Origin: Candidatus Saccharimonadota bacterium
GTDB taxonomy: Bacteria; Patescibacteriota; Saccharimonadia; Saccharimonadales; Saccharimonadaceae
Reading direction: 5' to 3'
Assembly: GCA_905365145.1 (NCBI GenBank)
Contig: CAJPIO010000002.1
Coordinates: forward strand, 127,588 to 191,587
Length of the DNA: 64,000 nucleotides
The notes under the pieces were generated by a model. That model made no database searches and was not told where the DNA came from. It saw nothing but the letters and a program-made list of their open reading frames with translations. Below, one piece after another: positions 16,041 to 25,183 of this stretch. Made by a program: the position numbers and the translations under genes. Position 1 is the first letter of the stretch, and every line of letters starts with the position of its first letter.

Positions 16041-17332
16041 TATCGCTCATCACTTTCTGTAAAGATTGTTGTATATGAACCAATGAGAGCAATCGCCTCC
16101 TGAAAATCTTGTAAGTTTTCGCCACCCCGCCTACTGCTTTCAGGAGCAAAGAGATTTCTGTATTCTTCTATTAATGCCCTAATGGCTGCTTCTTTAATCT
16201 GCTCTTGTGATAAGCTTGAGTGATCCTTGACAAGCTTCTCTGCACACTCAAGAGAACTGTATGTACTATCAGCAAAATCATTTAATATACCCTCACCACG
16301 ACCCGATATAAATTGTTCATATAAAGTATTGTTTTTCACTTTCAACGCAAGAGCGAAGGTTATGAAAACAAACTGTGTCGGGCGTTTGTTATTATGCCAG
16401 TGATTTTCTCTTGCCAAAAACGCGTTTACTAGGCGAAGCGACGAATAGTATGAATTGATTTCACGCATTTCGAGCCCATAATATTTTATTGCGTCATATG
16501 AGACTCCATCAGCCGTATAAGAACCAGTATTCCAATCAAGCACTCTTCTTATGTAATCTTCAGTATTTATATTACTTAGTCCAAATATAAAATCAAAAAA
16601 TTTATTTAAATAAGCATATCCGTCAAAGTCGCTTCCGTAATACTTCTTAATTGTATGTGAAAGTTGATTGACGTTTGTCGTAATGATGAACGTCACATCA
16701 TCACGCATAAAATAATGCTTAACAACCTCTAGCAACTCGACAGCAAAAGACGGACGACAGCGATCAAGCTCATCGATTACAAAAATGAGTCTTTCGGAAT
16801 CACCTTTTAGCTTATCGATAAACTCATTTACTGCATCGTGTCGATTTACTTGGTCTTTTACCGCTTTGACAAGGTCAGACTTCCTAGTTTTATTGTCAAT
16901 GTCTATAAAATCATGAGTTAGGTTCTTTAATCCTGCAGATATACTTATCATACTAAGAGCCTTCTTTATTGAGCCTTGAGTCAGACTTTCATCATCGTCT
17001 GCTATCAGCTTTAGCAACATAGCACTAAGCGCGTCGCCAAGATAATCATATTCCCACGCATTGAAATAGAAAGTTTTTTGTTTTTCTCGCAAAAGGTTGA
17101 TTGCGGCCTCATCAAGAGTATTATGGCCATAATCTTGAATAGCATCGTCAGACAGCATAAGTAGCTGCTTGACAAACACTGTCTTGCCAGATCCCCATGC
17201 GCCATCAATTGCCAAAACTGTATTTTCTTTCAGTGAATTTAGTAGCTTCACGAGCATAGACAGCTGATTGTTACGCAGAATAGTATTATTGCGCAAATGT
17301 TTCAGGATCTGTTCATCTGTTAATTCTTTCAT
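16040..17332 (-). CDS. KAP family P-loop NTPase inside the restriction operon
   Basis: The 430-aa protein has a KAP-type NTPase domain. Walker A is GAWGSGKT (about 44-51). The NAWEYDYLGD motif follows near 113, and Walker B LIFVIDELDRCRP lies near 208-220. KAP NTPases elsewhere are often membrane-associated or part of defence systems; no clear membrane insertion is visible here. It is placed between a truncated rhuM and hsdS with a 7-bp gap and a TAATG overlap. Co-production with HsdM/HsdS is therefore expected. A defence-accessory role is inferred from this position. Confidence 0.85.
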   Translation of the reverse strand: MKELTDEQILKHLRNNTILRNNQLSMLVKLLNSLKENTVLAIDGAWGSGKTVFVKQLLMLSDDAIQDYGHNTLDEAAINLLREKQKTFYFNAWEYDYLGDALSAMLLKLIADDDESLTQGSIKKALSMISISAGLKNLTHDFIDIDNKTRKSDLVKAVKDQVNRHDAVNEFIDKLKGDSERLIFVIDELDRCRPSFAVELLEVVKHYFMRDDVTFIITTNVNQLSHTIKKYYGSDFDGYAYLNKFFDFIFGLSNINTEDYIRRVLDWNTGSYTADGVSYDAIKYYGLEMREINSYYSSLRLVNAFLARENHWHNNKRPTQFVFITFALALKVKNNTLYEQFISGRGEGILNDFADSTYSSLECAEKLVKDHSSLSQEQIKEAAIRALIEEYRNLFAPESSRRGGENLQDFQEAIALIGSYTTIFTESDER

Positions 17333-17339
17333 TTTCCCC

Positions 17340-17693
17340 TTAACCTTCTCCTACACAGGTAGCCCAGATGCGAAAGTTCGTTGCTATATTTGACTTCACG
17401 CGGTAGCCAAGCGAGATAATTAAATCAAGATTATAATGTTTTGTCGTGTACTTTTTACCGTCTGCAGCAGTTAGTAAGAAATCCTTACATACTGAAGCCC
17501 TGTCCAGCTCGCTCTCATCAAAAATATTCTTAATACGCATGGTAATATTTGGTCGCGAGGTGTCAAAAAGGCTGGCTAATTGGGCTTGAGTAAGCCATAT
17601 TGTTTCACCTTGGAACCTTACATTAATCTGCGGCCTACCATCATCGCCAACATACACCACCATCTCGCTATTCGGGTTGTCGCCATTCATCAT
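17340..17693 (-). pseudogene. RhuM-family gene, truncated to its N-terminal domain
   Basis: The 117-aa product matches the N-terminal third of RhuM-family proteins. It contains IWLTQAQLASLFDTSRPNI, a KDFLLTAADGKKY segment and NLDLIISLGYRVKS. It stops right after FRIWAT, where full-length relatives (about 330 aa) continue. The last residues (CVGEG) look out of frame or foreign. It overlaps hsdM by four bases and is followed 7 bases later by the KAP gene. The C-terminal part was probably lost when the KAP gene arrived. The remaining domain might still bind DNA. Confidence 0.75.
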
Positions 17694-19135
17694 TTGATTT
17701 CTTTCTCTATTTTGGCAAGATTCTCTTTTATCTTCGCTTCCAGCTCGCGGCTTTTCACAAACTGCCCCTCAAGCTCAGCCGTCAACCGAGCAAATTTCTC
17801 GGCGAACGGCTCATCATCCTCTTCTGTTTCTTCAACACCAACGTAACGACCAGGTGTCAGCACATAATCATGTTGCTTGATTTCTTCTAGATTAGCAACT
17901 TTACAGAAACCCGGCTGGTCAGCGTAATCCGCACTGGCGGTTTTATAATCATGATATGTCTTCGCCACCCTGGCAATATCTTCTTCGGTCAGCTCGCGGT
18001 TGCGGCGGGTTACCATTTTACCCAAATTACGCCCATCGATGAACAACACTTTGCCATGACGATTGGCACGATCACGCGACACAAACCACAGACAGCATGG
18101 TATAGCAACGTTAAAAAACAACTGGCTCGGCAATGTGACGATAGCGTCAACCATATCATTGAGCACTAACTGCTTACGGATATCACCTTCGCCGCCAGTT
18201 TGACTGCTCATACTCCCGTTTGCCAACACAAAGCCTGCCGTACCGCGCGGGCTCAAATGGTGAATCATATGTTGAATCCAAGCAAAGTTAGCATTACCCT
18301 TTGGCGGCAGTCCATACTTCCAGCGTGGGTCAGCCTGCAAATGTTCTTGACCCCAGTCGCTAATATTAAACGGTGGATTAGCCAAGATATAATCAGCTTT
18401 CAGATCGGGAAGCTGGTCATCCGTCAAGGTGTTGCCACGTTTGATATTTGCATCAATTCCCCGAATTGCCATGTTCATTTTAGCGAGTCGCCAGGTCGTT
18501 TCGTTGAATTCCTGACCATACACTGCGATGTCGCTAACGCGGCCCGCATGCTCTTCGACAAACTTCTCACTCCAGACGAACATACCACCACTACCGCAAC
18601 ACGGGTCATACACACGCCCGCTGTATGGCTCAAGCATTTCTACCAGCAGCTTGACGATGGAGCGCGGCGTGTAGAATTCACCGCCGTGTTTGCCCTCACT
18701 GTCAGCAAACATGCCCATAAAATATTCGTAAACCTGACCGAGTAAATCTTTAGAACTGGCAGTATCAAATTTGATATTGGTAAATAAATCGATAAGCTCA
18801 CCTAGACGGCGTTTATCCAGGGCTTCACGAGCATAATTTTTCGGCAAAACACCCTTCAGACTAGGGTTATCGTGTTCAATTGCCCCCATGGCGCTGTCAA
18901 CTAGTACGCCAATTTCTGGCTGTTTGGCACTCGCTACGAGATGTTCCCAGCGAGCCTCTTTGGGAATCCAAAAAACATTCTCCGCCAGATACCAATCCCG
19001 ATCTTCGGGATCATAATTGTCATCAACCGCCGCCTGATACCGCGCCGAAAACGCGTCTGAAACATATTTCAGAAAAATCAGCCCCAACACGACATATTTA
19101 TAATCCGACGAGCTAATATTACCGCCGCAGCCCAC
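17690..19135 (-). CDS. hsdM: Type I DNA methyltransferase subunit, start disrupted by a frameshift
   Basis: The 481-aa N6-adenine methyltransferase has motif I DPCCGSGGMF (about residues 180-189) and the catalytic NPPF motif (ILANPPFNIS, about 254). Helical N- and C-terminal regions fit HsdM. The open frame begins at GTG 19135, preceded by GAAAGG. A leaderless promoter instead points to ATG 19164. That frame encodes MNMRDLERQLWAAA, exactly the normal HsdM N-terminus, and then runs out of frame before GNISSSDYKY. About four residues (DKLR in relatives) plus a frame change are missing. The gene may be inactive, rescued from GTG, or affected by an assembly error. Confidence 0.85.
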   Translation of the reverse strand: MGCGGNISSSDYKYVVLGLIFLKYVSDAFSARYQAAVDDNYDPEDRDWYLAENVFWIPKEARWEHLVASAKQPEIGVLVDSAMGAIEHDNPSLKGVLPKNYAREALDKRRLGELIDLFTNIKFDTASSKDLLGQVYEYFMGMFADSEGKHGGEFYTPRSIVKLLVEMLEPYSGRVYDPCCGSGGMFVWSEKFVEEHAGRVSDIAVYGQEFNETTWRLAKMNMAIRGIDANIKRGNTLTDDQLPDLKADYILANPPFNISDWGQEHLQADPRWKYGLPPKGNANFAWIQHMIHHLSPRGTAGFVLANGSMSSQTGGEGDIRKQLVLNDMVDAIVTLPSQLFFNVAIPCCLWFVSRDRANRHGKVLFIDGRNLGKMVTRRNRELTEEDIARVAKTYHDYKTASADYADQPGFCKVANLEEIKQHDYVLTPGRYVGVEETEEDDEPFAEKFARLTAELEGQFVKSRELEAKIKENLAKIEKEIK

Positions 19136-19171
19136 AACTGCCTTTCAAGATCCCTCATATTCATACGTGTA

Positions 19172-19180
19172 ATTATATCA
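19172..19180 (-). promoter_or_regulatory. Extended -10 promoter of the hsdM operon
   Basis: On the minus strand TGATATAAT is followed by seven bases and ATG 19164. The position fits the original HsdM start, which lies in another frame than the rest of the gene. Confidence 0.6.
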
Positions 19181-19194
19181 GATTCGGGAATCGT

Positions 19195-19848
19195 TTACTC
19201 TGAGTGCATCAGGCTCTTGTGACTAGTTTTCGTAACAATAATATGATCATTAAGCGTAATGCCAAGCAGTTTTCCCGCTTTCACCAGCCTGTTCGTGACA
19301 TCTTTGTCAGCCTGGCTCGCCTCCAAGCTCCCACTCGGATGATTATGCGCCACGATGATCGAGGCCGCGCGGTCGGCGATGGCGTCGGCGAAGACCTCGC
19401 GCGGATGCACCAGGCTGGCAGTTAGCGTACCGATGGTCACCACCCGCTTGGCAATCAAACGATTCGCGCCGTCCAGCGTCAGGCAGACAAAATATTCCTG
19501 CTTTTTGTCGCGAATATCGGCCAGTAGCTCAACCGCTTTCTCTGGACTATCAATAATTGGCTGGTCGCTATCTAATAAATACCGACGCGCCAGCTCCAAA
19601 CTCGCCAAAATCACTGGGATTTTCGCTTCACCCAAACCAACCACGCCACGCAGATCATCATACGAAACATCGCCGCCTTTTTGACGCAAAATTTTCAACA
19701 CTTCGCGCGCAATTTTACCGACATCCGCCCGAGCATTGCCACTACCGATAATCGCCATCAACAGCTCCAAGTCGCTCAACCGCGCCGTACCATACCGCGC
19801 CAATTTCTCGCGGGGACGGTCGTTGGGATGACGATCAGACAGCTTCAT
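19195..19848 (-). CDS. radC: RadC/JAB-domain protein
   Basis: The 217-aa protein has an N-terminal helix-hairpin-helix region with LARYGTARLSDLELL. A JAMM/MPN metal-binding domain follows, with motif HNHPSGSLEASQAD (about residues 166-179). The DNA-repair role implied by the name is not supported for the family, whose real function is unclear. It lies directly upstream of hsdM on the same strand but with its own -10 box, TATAAT at 19856-19861, seven bases before the ATG. RadC-family genes are often found near mobile and defence genes. Confidence 0.9.
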   Translation of the reverse strand: MKLSDRHPNDRPREKLARYGTARLSDLELLMAIIGSGNARADVGKIAREVLKILRQKGGDVSYDDLRGVVGLGEAKIPVILASLELARRYLLDSDQPIIDSPEKAVELLADIRDKKQEYFVCLTLDGANRLIAKRVVTIGTLTASLVHPREVFADAIADRAASIIVAHNHPSGSLEASQADKDVTNRLVKAGKLLGITLNDHIIVTKTSHKSLMHSE

Positions 19849-19855
19849 ATATAAA

Positions 19856-19861
19856 ATTATA
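19856..19861 (-). promoter_or_regulatory. -10 box of radC
   Basis: TATAAT on the minus strand lies seven bases before the ATG at 19848, giving a leaderless arrangement. Confidence 0.55.
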
Positions 19862-19896
19862 CTATGCTAATGAAATTATTACTTCTCTACACATAC

Positions 19897-22053
19897 TTAA
19901 CTTCTAACGATATACCAAACCATCCAATAAAATGACCAGCCGCCAAACGTTACCTTTTGGTAACGGCAGGCTATCGTAAATAAACCTACTCTAACTTTAT
20001 AAGGACATGGCCGAGAGATTGGCTCTTCAGGGTTAGGCGCAGGTATCTCGTTATCAACTTGTATGGTTGCAGGCTTGCCAGCGTAACCGTCAGCTTTAAC
20101 ACCCATCACAGTAATCGTTCTGGTTTTTGATATATCGATATCAGTGATGTCAAGCTGTCGCTGTTCACCGACCGCCCATCCGAGATTATTGTCATCCAAA
20201 CGAATCAGCCAGCGCGAAGACAATTCGTCAACCGGCTGCCAATTTAGCCTAATCGTCACCTTATTGCCATTTCGCTCAATAATTTTTGCCGAAACCTGAG
20301 GCGCTCCAGGACCAACAGGCAGATTAGGCTTGATGCCAACTTTAACGGGCGCCGATATGTTTGATACCGTGTCGTTATCAGCACTCATTCTCACCTGCAT
20401 GATACCATCAAATTTTTCAGTGTAAACATGGCTAGCAACTGGGTTTGTCGTTGTTTGATCAATCTTACCATCGCCATCAAAATCCCATTCATACTTTGTG
20501 ATGTCGCCGTCAACTACATACGAATCGCTGGCATCAAAGGTAATCTTCTGCCCAACCTCCGCATAATATTCGCCAATTTTCAGTTTAGCATTCGGACGAT
20601 TCTTAATTTTAGTTAAAGCTTTATCTAGCGCAGCAACAATGTCATTCTCGTCACCGCTAGCAATTACCTGTCCAGAAGTTTGCTTAGCTATATCTGCATA
20701 CGAGTTTTTTAAGTAGTCTCCTACAACAGGGTAAATATTGACTGGGTCTATCTCTAACGAACGCTTAGCCACAGCCGCCAGCGTCGAACCATCAACCTTA
20801 TCCGGCTCGTGATAGCCGGCATCAGTCAACAAAATGATCGCTTTTGTCGCGCCTTTTTGCCACTTCATTTCATTCATAGCCACCATACTAGCATGCAGAG
20901 CTGCCTCTGGACCATCGCCGCCACCATCAGCGGATACGCTTTCTAGTTTATTAAGCAAGTCTGCGGTATCTGTCTGCAAATCAGATAATTTTTTAGCAGT
21001 GTATTCGTCGTCTGCATCGCGATAAACAACTAATCCAACTCGTCCATTTATTTCTTTAATTTTCGAACTATAATTTCTAATAAACGTTTTCATCTGATCA
21101 ATATAAGACATCATAGACCCAGTTGTATCCAAGACAAATACCACGTCAGTCCCAGTCGTTCCCATATTGTTATTTAGCGGTTTATCGTTAATTCCTGGGT
21201 AGTTTTGAGAAGCAAGTTTGGCGGCATTTTTTAGCCTATTAGCCGCTTCGCGAGCACCGTCGTCAATCGGTCCGTTGTTGTTAGCATATTTACCATGGCC
21301 CTCGACGTCCCACACAAATTTTGAACTACCACAAACGTAATCGTTAGCTAGACACCATAACCCAGTTTTTGAGTTATCTTCGCTCGGCAAAAACGGTTTT
21401 CGGGCACCGAGTGCACCATTATCAACATGGCAATTAGCAATTTCGCGCCGATAAGCTGACAATTTCTCGTTACGACAAGCTGGCGGAAATATCCCTTCGC
21501 CCTCTGGCAAATATAATTTAGGATCGCCAAACAGCATGTTAAAGACTATTTTATTCTTGACGCCAGACGAGATACTTGGCAATGCTTGGCCAACTACCTG
21601 CGCACCCTGTGAAACACCACCTAGAATGAAAAATTCGTTAGGACATTTTCGATGGCGAATATCTAGATAAGTACGTAATTCTGCGACACCTTCTTTCACG
21701 CTTTTGCCGTAAGTGTTTCCCATACCACCACTAATCTTGGCGCCAATAGCATTGCCATTCCAAACATTACTGACGTCAACCGCTGGATATTGATTGCCGC
21801 CATAGCTTTCACTACCAAGTTCGTAGAAGTTTAACTTAGATTCGTCGCCAATTCTAGATAGCAGCTGACTCCTAAAACGCGAGGTTTCATTTCTGTCTTG
21901 ACCAACCTTTTGACCAGACCCTCTAGCAAATACACCCGTAACTAGCGTGCATTTATTGTCAACATTCGCTGCTAAAGCATCAAAATTAGATACAAACACA
22001 TTAAGAATCATAGACGCTATGAGTACGTAAATTATTGCAATTTGCTTATTCAT
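19897..22053 (-). CDS. Secreted cutinase-like/VWA/PKD multidomain protein
   Basis: The 718-aa protein has a signal peptide (about 1-29, ending DALAA). A cutinase-like alpha/beta hydrolase domain follows (about 35-285), with nucleophile Ser148 in GVSQG, a likely Asp in NDYVCGSS (about 238) and His253 in EGHGKY. A von Willebrand A domain (about 302-480) has the MIDAS motif DTTGS (309-313). A PKD domain (about 500-580, YEWDFDGDGK) and a fibronectin-like segment come next, and the C-terminus is aromatic and hydrophobic. It should act at the cell surface, binding through the VWA/PKD part and hydrolysing an ester. Mycolic-acid or lipid esters of an actinobacterial host are a speculative substrate. 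Confidence 0.75.
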   Translation of the reverse strand: MNKQIAIIYVLIASMILNVFVSNFDALAANVDNKCTLVTGVFARGSGQKVGQDRNETSRFRSQLLSRIGDESKLNFYELGSESYGGNQYPAVDVSNVWNGNAIGAKISGGMGNTYGKSVKEGVAELRTYLDIRHRKCPNEFFILGGVSQGAQVVGQALPSISSGVKNKIVFNMLFGDPKLYLPEGEGIFPPACRNEKLSAYRREIANCHVDNGALGARKPFLPSEDNSKTGLWCLANDYVCGSSKFVWDVEGHGKYANNNGPIDDGAREAANRLKNAAKLASQNYPGINDKPLNNNMGTTGTDVVFVLDTTGSMMSYIDQMKTFIRNYSSKIKEINGRVGLVVYRDADDEYTAKKLSDLQTDTADLLNKLESVSADGGGDGPEAALHASMVAMNEMKWQKGATKAIILLTDAGYHEPDKVDGSTLAAVAKRSLEIDPVNIYPVVGDYLKNSYADIAKQTSGQVIASGDENDIVAALDKALTKIKNRPNAKLKIGEYYAEVGQKITFDASDSYVVDGDITKYEWDFDGDGKIDQTTTNPVASHVYTEKFDGIMQVRMSADNDTVSNISAPVKVGIKPNLPVGPGAPQVSAKIIERNGNKVTIRLNWQPVDELSSRWLIRLDDNNLGWAVGEQRQLDITDIDISKTRTITVMGVKADGYAGKPATIQVDNEIPAPNPEEPISRPCPYKVRVGLFTIACRYQKVTFGGWSFYWMVWYIVRS

Positions 22054-22104
22054 AAAACTTCCGCTCCCACAATTTGAAGTAATCTTAAGTATTAAAGTAT
22101 ATAG

Positions 22105-22563
22105 TTAGTTGACATTATCAACAAAACCCCCTTTCCTTACGTTTAACCCTACGTTTGTCACGTTGTCACGACGCGAAACATGTATTCTATACTGGTATCC
22201 ATTTCTTTTTCCGCTAAATTCACAGACATTAAGATTGTTGTTTTTGCACCTATCGTCTACGTCTAACAGCTCATCGTAACCAGCAAATTTTTTAATATCG
22301 TCATAATCTACAGATTTTTTATACTTCCACGACTTATAAACTTCTGGACAATTTCCCATCAAACATATTATTTTTGGCGTCACAACCTCACGCTCCGCCT
22401 CTTGCCAACCATCTAACGGTTTAAAACTATCCGCCACCGCCTCAATGTCCTTCGTATCACCTTGCCAAGACAACACATAAACCAACACTCCTGCTAAAGT
22501 CAGCAGGATAATAGCTGCAGATAATATCACTTTTTTGAGGTTAACCTTTTTATTGCTACTCAT
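22105..22563 (-). CDS. Small anchored extracytoplasmic protein, unknown
   Basis: The 152-aa protein has a lysine-rich N-terminus, one membrane helix (about 11-32) and an exported domain of about 115 residues with four cysteines (ICLMGNC and a later pair), which could form disulphides. I do not recognise the family. AGGAGG lies seven bases before the ATG. It is 50 bp upstream of the cutinase/VWA gene on the same strand, so the two may be co-transcribed. Confidence 0.6.
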   Translation of the reverse strand: MSSNKKVNLKKVILSAAIILLTLAGVLVYVLSWQGDTKDIEAVADSFKPLDGWQEAEREVVTPKIICLMGNCPEVYKSWKYKKSVDYDDIKKFAGYDELLDVDDRCKNNNLNVCEFSGKRNGYQYRIHVSRRDNVTNVGLNVRKGGFVDNVN

Positions 22564-22582
22564 ACTATACCTCCTAGCAATT

Positions 22583-22604
22583 AAAAAGCGCCCAAAGGGG
22601 CGCT
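22583..22604 (-). terminator. Intrinsic terminator after the nrd operon
   Basis: AGCGCCC (22587-22593) pairs with GGGCGCT (22598-22604), loop of four, followed on the minus strand by TTTTT. It ends the transcript of the 831-aa protein gene and separates it from the small anchored protein. The rest of 22605-22687 shows no gene. Confidence 0.8.
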
Positions 22605-22687
22605 AAAATTCAAAATAGTTGGTGTACTCACTGGTGGCGTACCATCACAGGACATATATTTATTATAACTTAAGGTTTTTACAATGT

Positions 22688-25183
22688 CTAATTAGAAATA
22701 CCAAGCGTACCTTCCCGCCTACTGCAAGCCACATAAACTGCTACTGCACCAACCAATTTTGTCAGCCACGAAGTAACACTGGTACTGCTACCCTTTGAGA
22801 TTTTATTATTTTCTGGATTTAGCCGGCTGTCATCGGCCCATAACGCCGCTAAGGGATGAGCAAAAGCAACCTCGTGTAGTTTTTCCGCCTGGTTGCCGCT
22901 ATTATCATTTAGCTGGCAATCCAGGTCATTGTCATTATCATTATTCATTTCTATTTGATTCGTATAATCCGCGGTTGGTTCGCCGTGCGGACTGTCTACC
23001 TCGCTGCTAGCATGCTCATTCCTCAAATCAACGTATATTGTGTCGTTTTCGTTTGGTTGTGTCATTCTTGTTTGCTGAGCTTTTTGACGAACTGGTTTGT
23101 CGTCTTCAAAGTCCGCTTGATCAATCAATCGATTTGACGCCTCATCCGGCTTAGGCCATAGTTCAGAGATTTGTCTCTCGTCATGCTCTTGCAAGCCGCT
23201 TGACGTCTCATCCGGTTTAGGTAATAGTTCATAATTTAAAGACCTGCTCGGTGACAACACTGAATTTACCATCTCATCCAATTTTGGCAATAATTCAGAG
23301 GACCGGGCAGAACGCAATTGAATATTTATCTCAGTAGTATTTTTCGGCTCTGGACCTTGATTAGTATCAACTTTTGGCGTTAGTTCGTTCTGCGGTAAAG
23401 TCGGCAAGTCGTTATCGCCATCTATTAATACTGCCTCACGCTGTATAGACTCGTCTCTATGGTTATTAGCAAAACTTTCTTTCCGGTCAACTACAAAGAC
23501 TTCATTTTCGCTAGCCCAACTGGCAGTTTCTGCGGGCAATTTTACAGCAGGAGTATTCGCAACTGTTTCTACCTGCTTTGTCTGATTAAACACACTAGCA
23601 CTATCGCTGTAATGTGTATTATGATTTTTAACAACTGCTTTTTTTGACGGCGCACTTTCCTTCTCGACAAGCTTTACGACTGAATCCTCTCCATCTGATG
23701 TATTTTGTACATCGTTTACCAATCGAGTTTCTGGCAGAGTTTTTTTGAAATAATCAATAGATTCAACCGCGGGAGGAGAGCTAATATTATACTTTTTATG
23801 GTCAGCTAGCGGGTTTTGCTTATCTATCGACGGATTTTTCTTAGACTCCAACGACGTCTCAGCTGAGACTTCAAAATTTGTTGATGAATCACTTTTAGGC
23901 TTAGTTATAATATTTTTGGGAGTAGTTTTTTTAAGTAGATTATTCTCTGCGCTAATAGGTTTTGGTTTTAGAGCTGATAGCTCTTGCCTATTGCCTACTC
24001 TATCGACCGCAGTATAAATCCCGCTGTCGGCTAAAGTATCATTAGCATCAATTAGCGTGCTTGATACTTTTTCTATCGCTGACTCTTTCTGAGAGCGAGT
24101 TGTCGCAACAGTGCTGTCATTACTCTCTGGATCAGAAATTTTAATTGCCTGATGAGTGTTAACTGACGAGATTCGTTCAGTTGTATTAACAGCTGACGGC
24201 ACCTCCTGGTCGGCATGTTTGTTTGAACGCTGAGCTGTTTGGGTAGCGCGACGTACTGTTGCTGTTTGCTGATAAACTAGCTTATCCGAGTCATCCGCCA
24301 TATGATCTACTGCTCGCGGTAATTCATCTTGCTTGATGCGCTCATTGGTATTATCGCTGTCGATTTGTACAAGAGGCTCTTTCGATACTTTAGCAGCCAA
24401 ATTAGAATTGGCTTCAAGGTTAGTACCGCCATCATCGCTGCTCGTTGTTTTTTTCACTATATTAGCTATAGGAGCTGTAGCCGATTTTTCTTCGTCATCG
24501 CCATGGCTTTCGTCGACTTCATGGTTCAAAGATTCTGAGCTTCTTGACTCTGCAGCCTGAGATAGCGCCGCTTCAGATGGCTCCCTTTGTTTGTTAGACG
24601 GCCAGAGAGGTGATTGAGTATCTGCTAGCTGTTGCTCTTCGGGTTTAAATTCAGGCCTAGGTTCTGGTTCTGACTCAGGTTCAGGCGTACTTGAGCTGTC
24701 TTCTTCAGCAGCTGGCGGCTGTTCTCTACTAGTGTCATCAGACGTCGGCTGTGCCCAGACAATCCTGCCTGGCTCTTCATCTTCGTCTTCTTGGAGTAAT
24801 TTCTCTAGTGTACTGAGCTGCTCAGGTTGATCTTTGTTGTTTGATGCCATCATTTCTGCTTGACGTCTTTGGCAATCTTGCGCGAAAATGCAGCCAACAC
24901 AGGCAATCGTTCCGAAATTTTGACACATTGGCGGATCGACTGAATTCGATGTTTCTTTTGAATTATCACTATTGTTTATCGTGGTATCAAGCGTTTCTTC
25001 GCCATTTGCCACCGCCACCAAATCAAAATCGTCCGCGCCAGCGGTAGTTGCCTCACTATCAATCCTCGTTGAAAAATCCTCATTTGCTGAACCGCCTATC
25101 GACGACGCAAATACATTAAACCCTCCTCCAGCCTCGCCTATTATCGGCGGCCCGTCCACAACTGGCGCTACCACCTCGCTCAT
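22688..25183 (-). CDS. Large disordered acidic protein with a Cys cluster, last gene of the nrd operon
   Basis: The 831-aa protein is low in complexity and rich in Ser, Glu, Asp, Lys and Thr. No family is recognised. A compact cysteine cluster (Cys87, 95, 98, 104, in CQNFGTIACVGC) could bind zinc or an iron-sulphur centre. Three copies of an ELxPKxDE-type repeat lie near residues 630-690. The C-terminus carries one hydrophobic segment (TKLVGAVAVYVAC), probably a membrane anchor. Its start overlaps the flavoreductase stop (ATGA), so it is translationally coupled to the anaerobic ribonucleotide reductase operon. Whether it has a redox, scaffolding or surface role is unknown. Confidence 0.6.
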   Translation of the reverse strand: MSEVVAPVVDGPPIIGEAGGGFNVFASSIGGSANEDFSTRIDSEATTAGADDFDLVAVANGEETLDTTINNSDNSKETSNSVDPPMCQNFGTIACVGCIFAQDCQRRQAEMMASNNKDQPEQLSTLEKLLQEDEDEEPGRIVWAQPTSDDTSREQPPAAEEDSSSTPEPESEPEPRPEFKPEEQQLADTQSPLWPSNKQREPSEAALSQAAESRSSESLNHEVDESHGDDEEKSATAPIANIVKKTTSSDDGGTNLEANSNLAAKVSKEPLVQIDSDNTNERIKQDELPRAVDHMADDSDKLVYQQTATVRRATQTAQRSNKHADQEVPSAVNTTERISSVNTHQAIKISDPESNDSTVATTRSQKESAIEKVSSTLIDANDTLADSGIYTAVDRVGNRQELSALKPKPISAENNLLKKTTPKNIITKPKSDSSTNFEVSAETSLESKKNPSIDKQNPLADHKKYNISSPPAVESIDYFKKTLPETRLVNDVQNTSDGEDSVVKLVEKESAPSKKAVVKNHNTHYSDSASVFNQTKQVETVANTPAVKLPAETASWASENEVFVVDRKESFANNHRDESIQREAVLIDGDNDLPTLPQNELTPKVDTNQGPEPKNTTEINIQLRSARSSELLPKLDEMVNSVLSPSRSLNYELLPKPDETSSGLQEHDERQISELWPKPDEASNRLIDQADFEDDKPVRQKAQQTRMTQPNENDTIYVDLRNEHASSEVDSPHGEPTADYTNQIEMNNDNDNDLDCQLNDNSGNQAEKLHEVAFAHPLAALWADDSRLNPENNKISKGSSTSVTSWLTKLVGAVAVYVACSRREGTLGISN

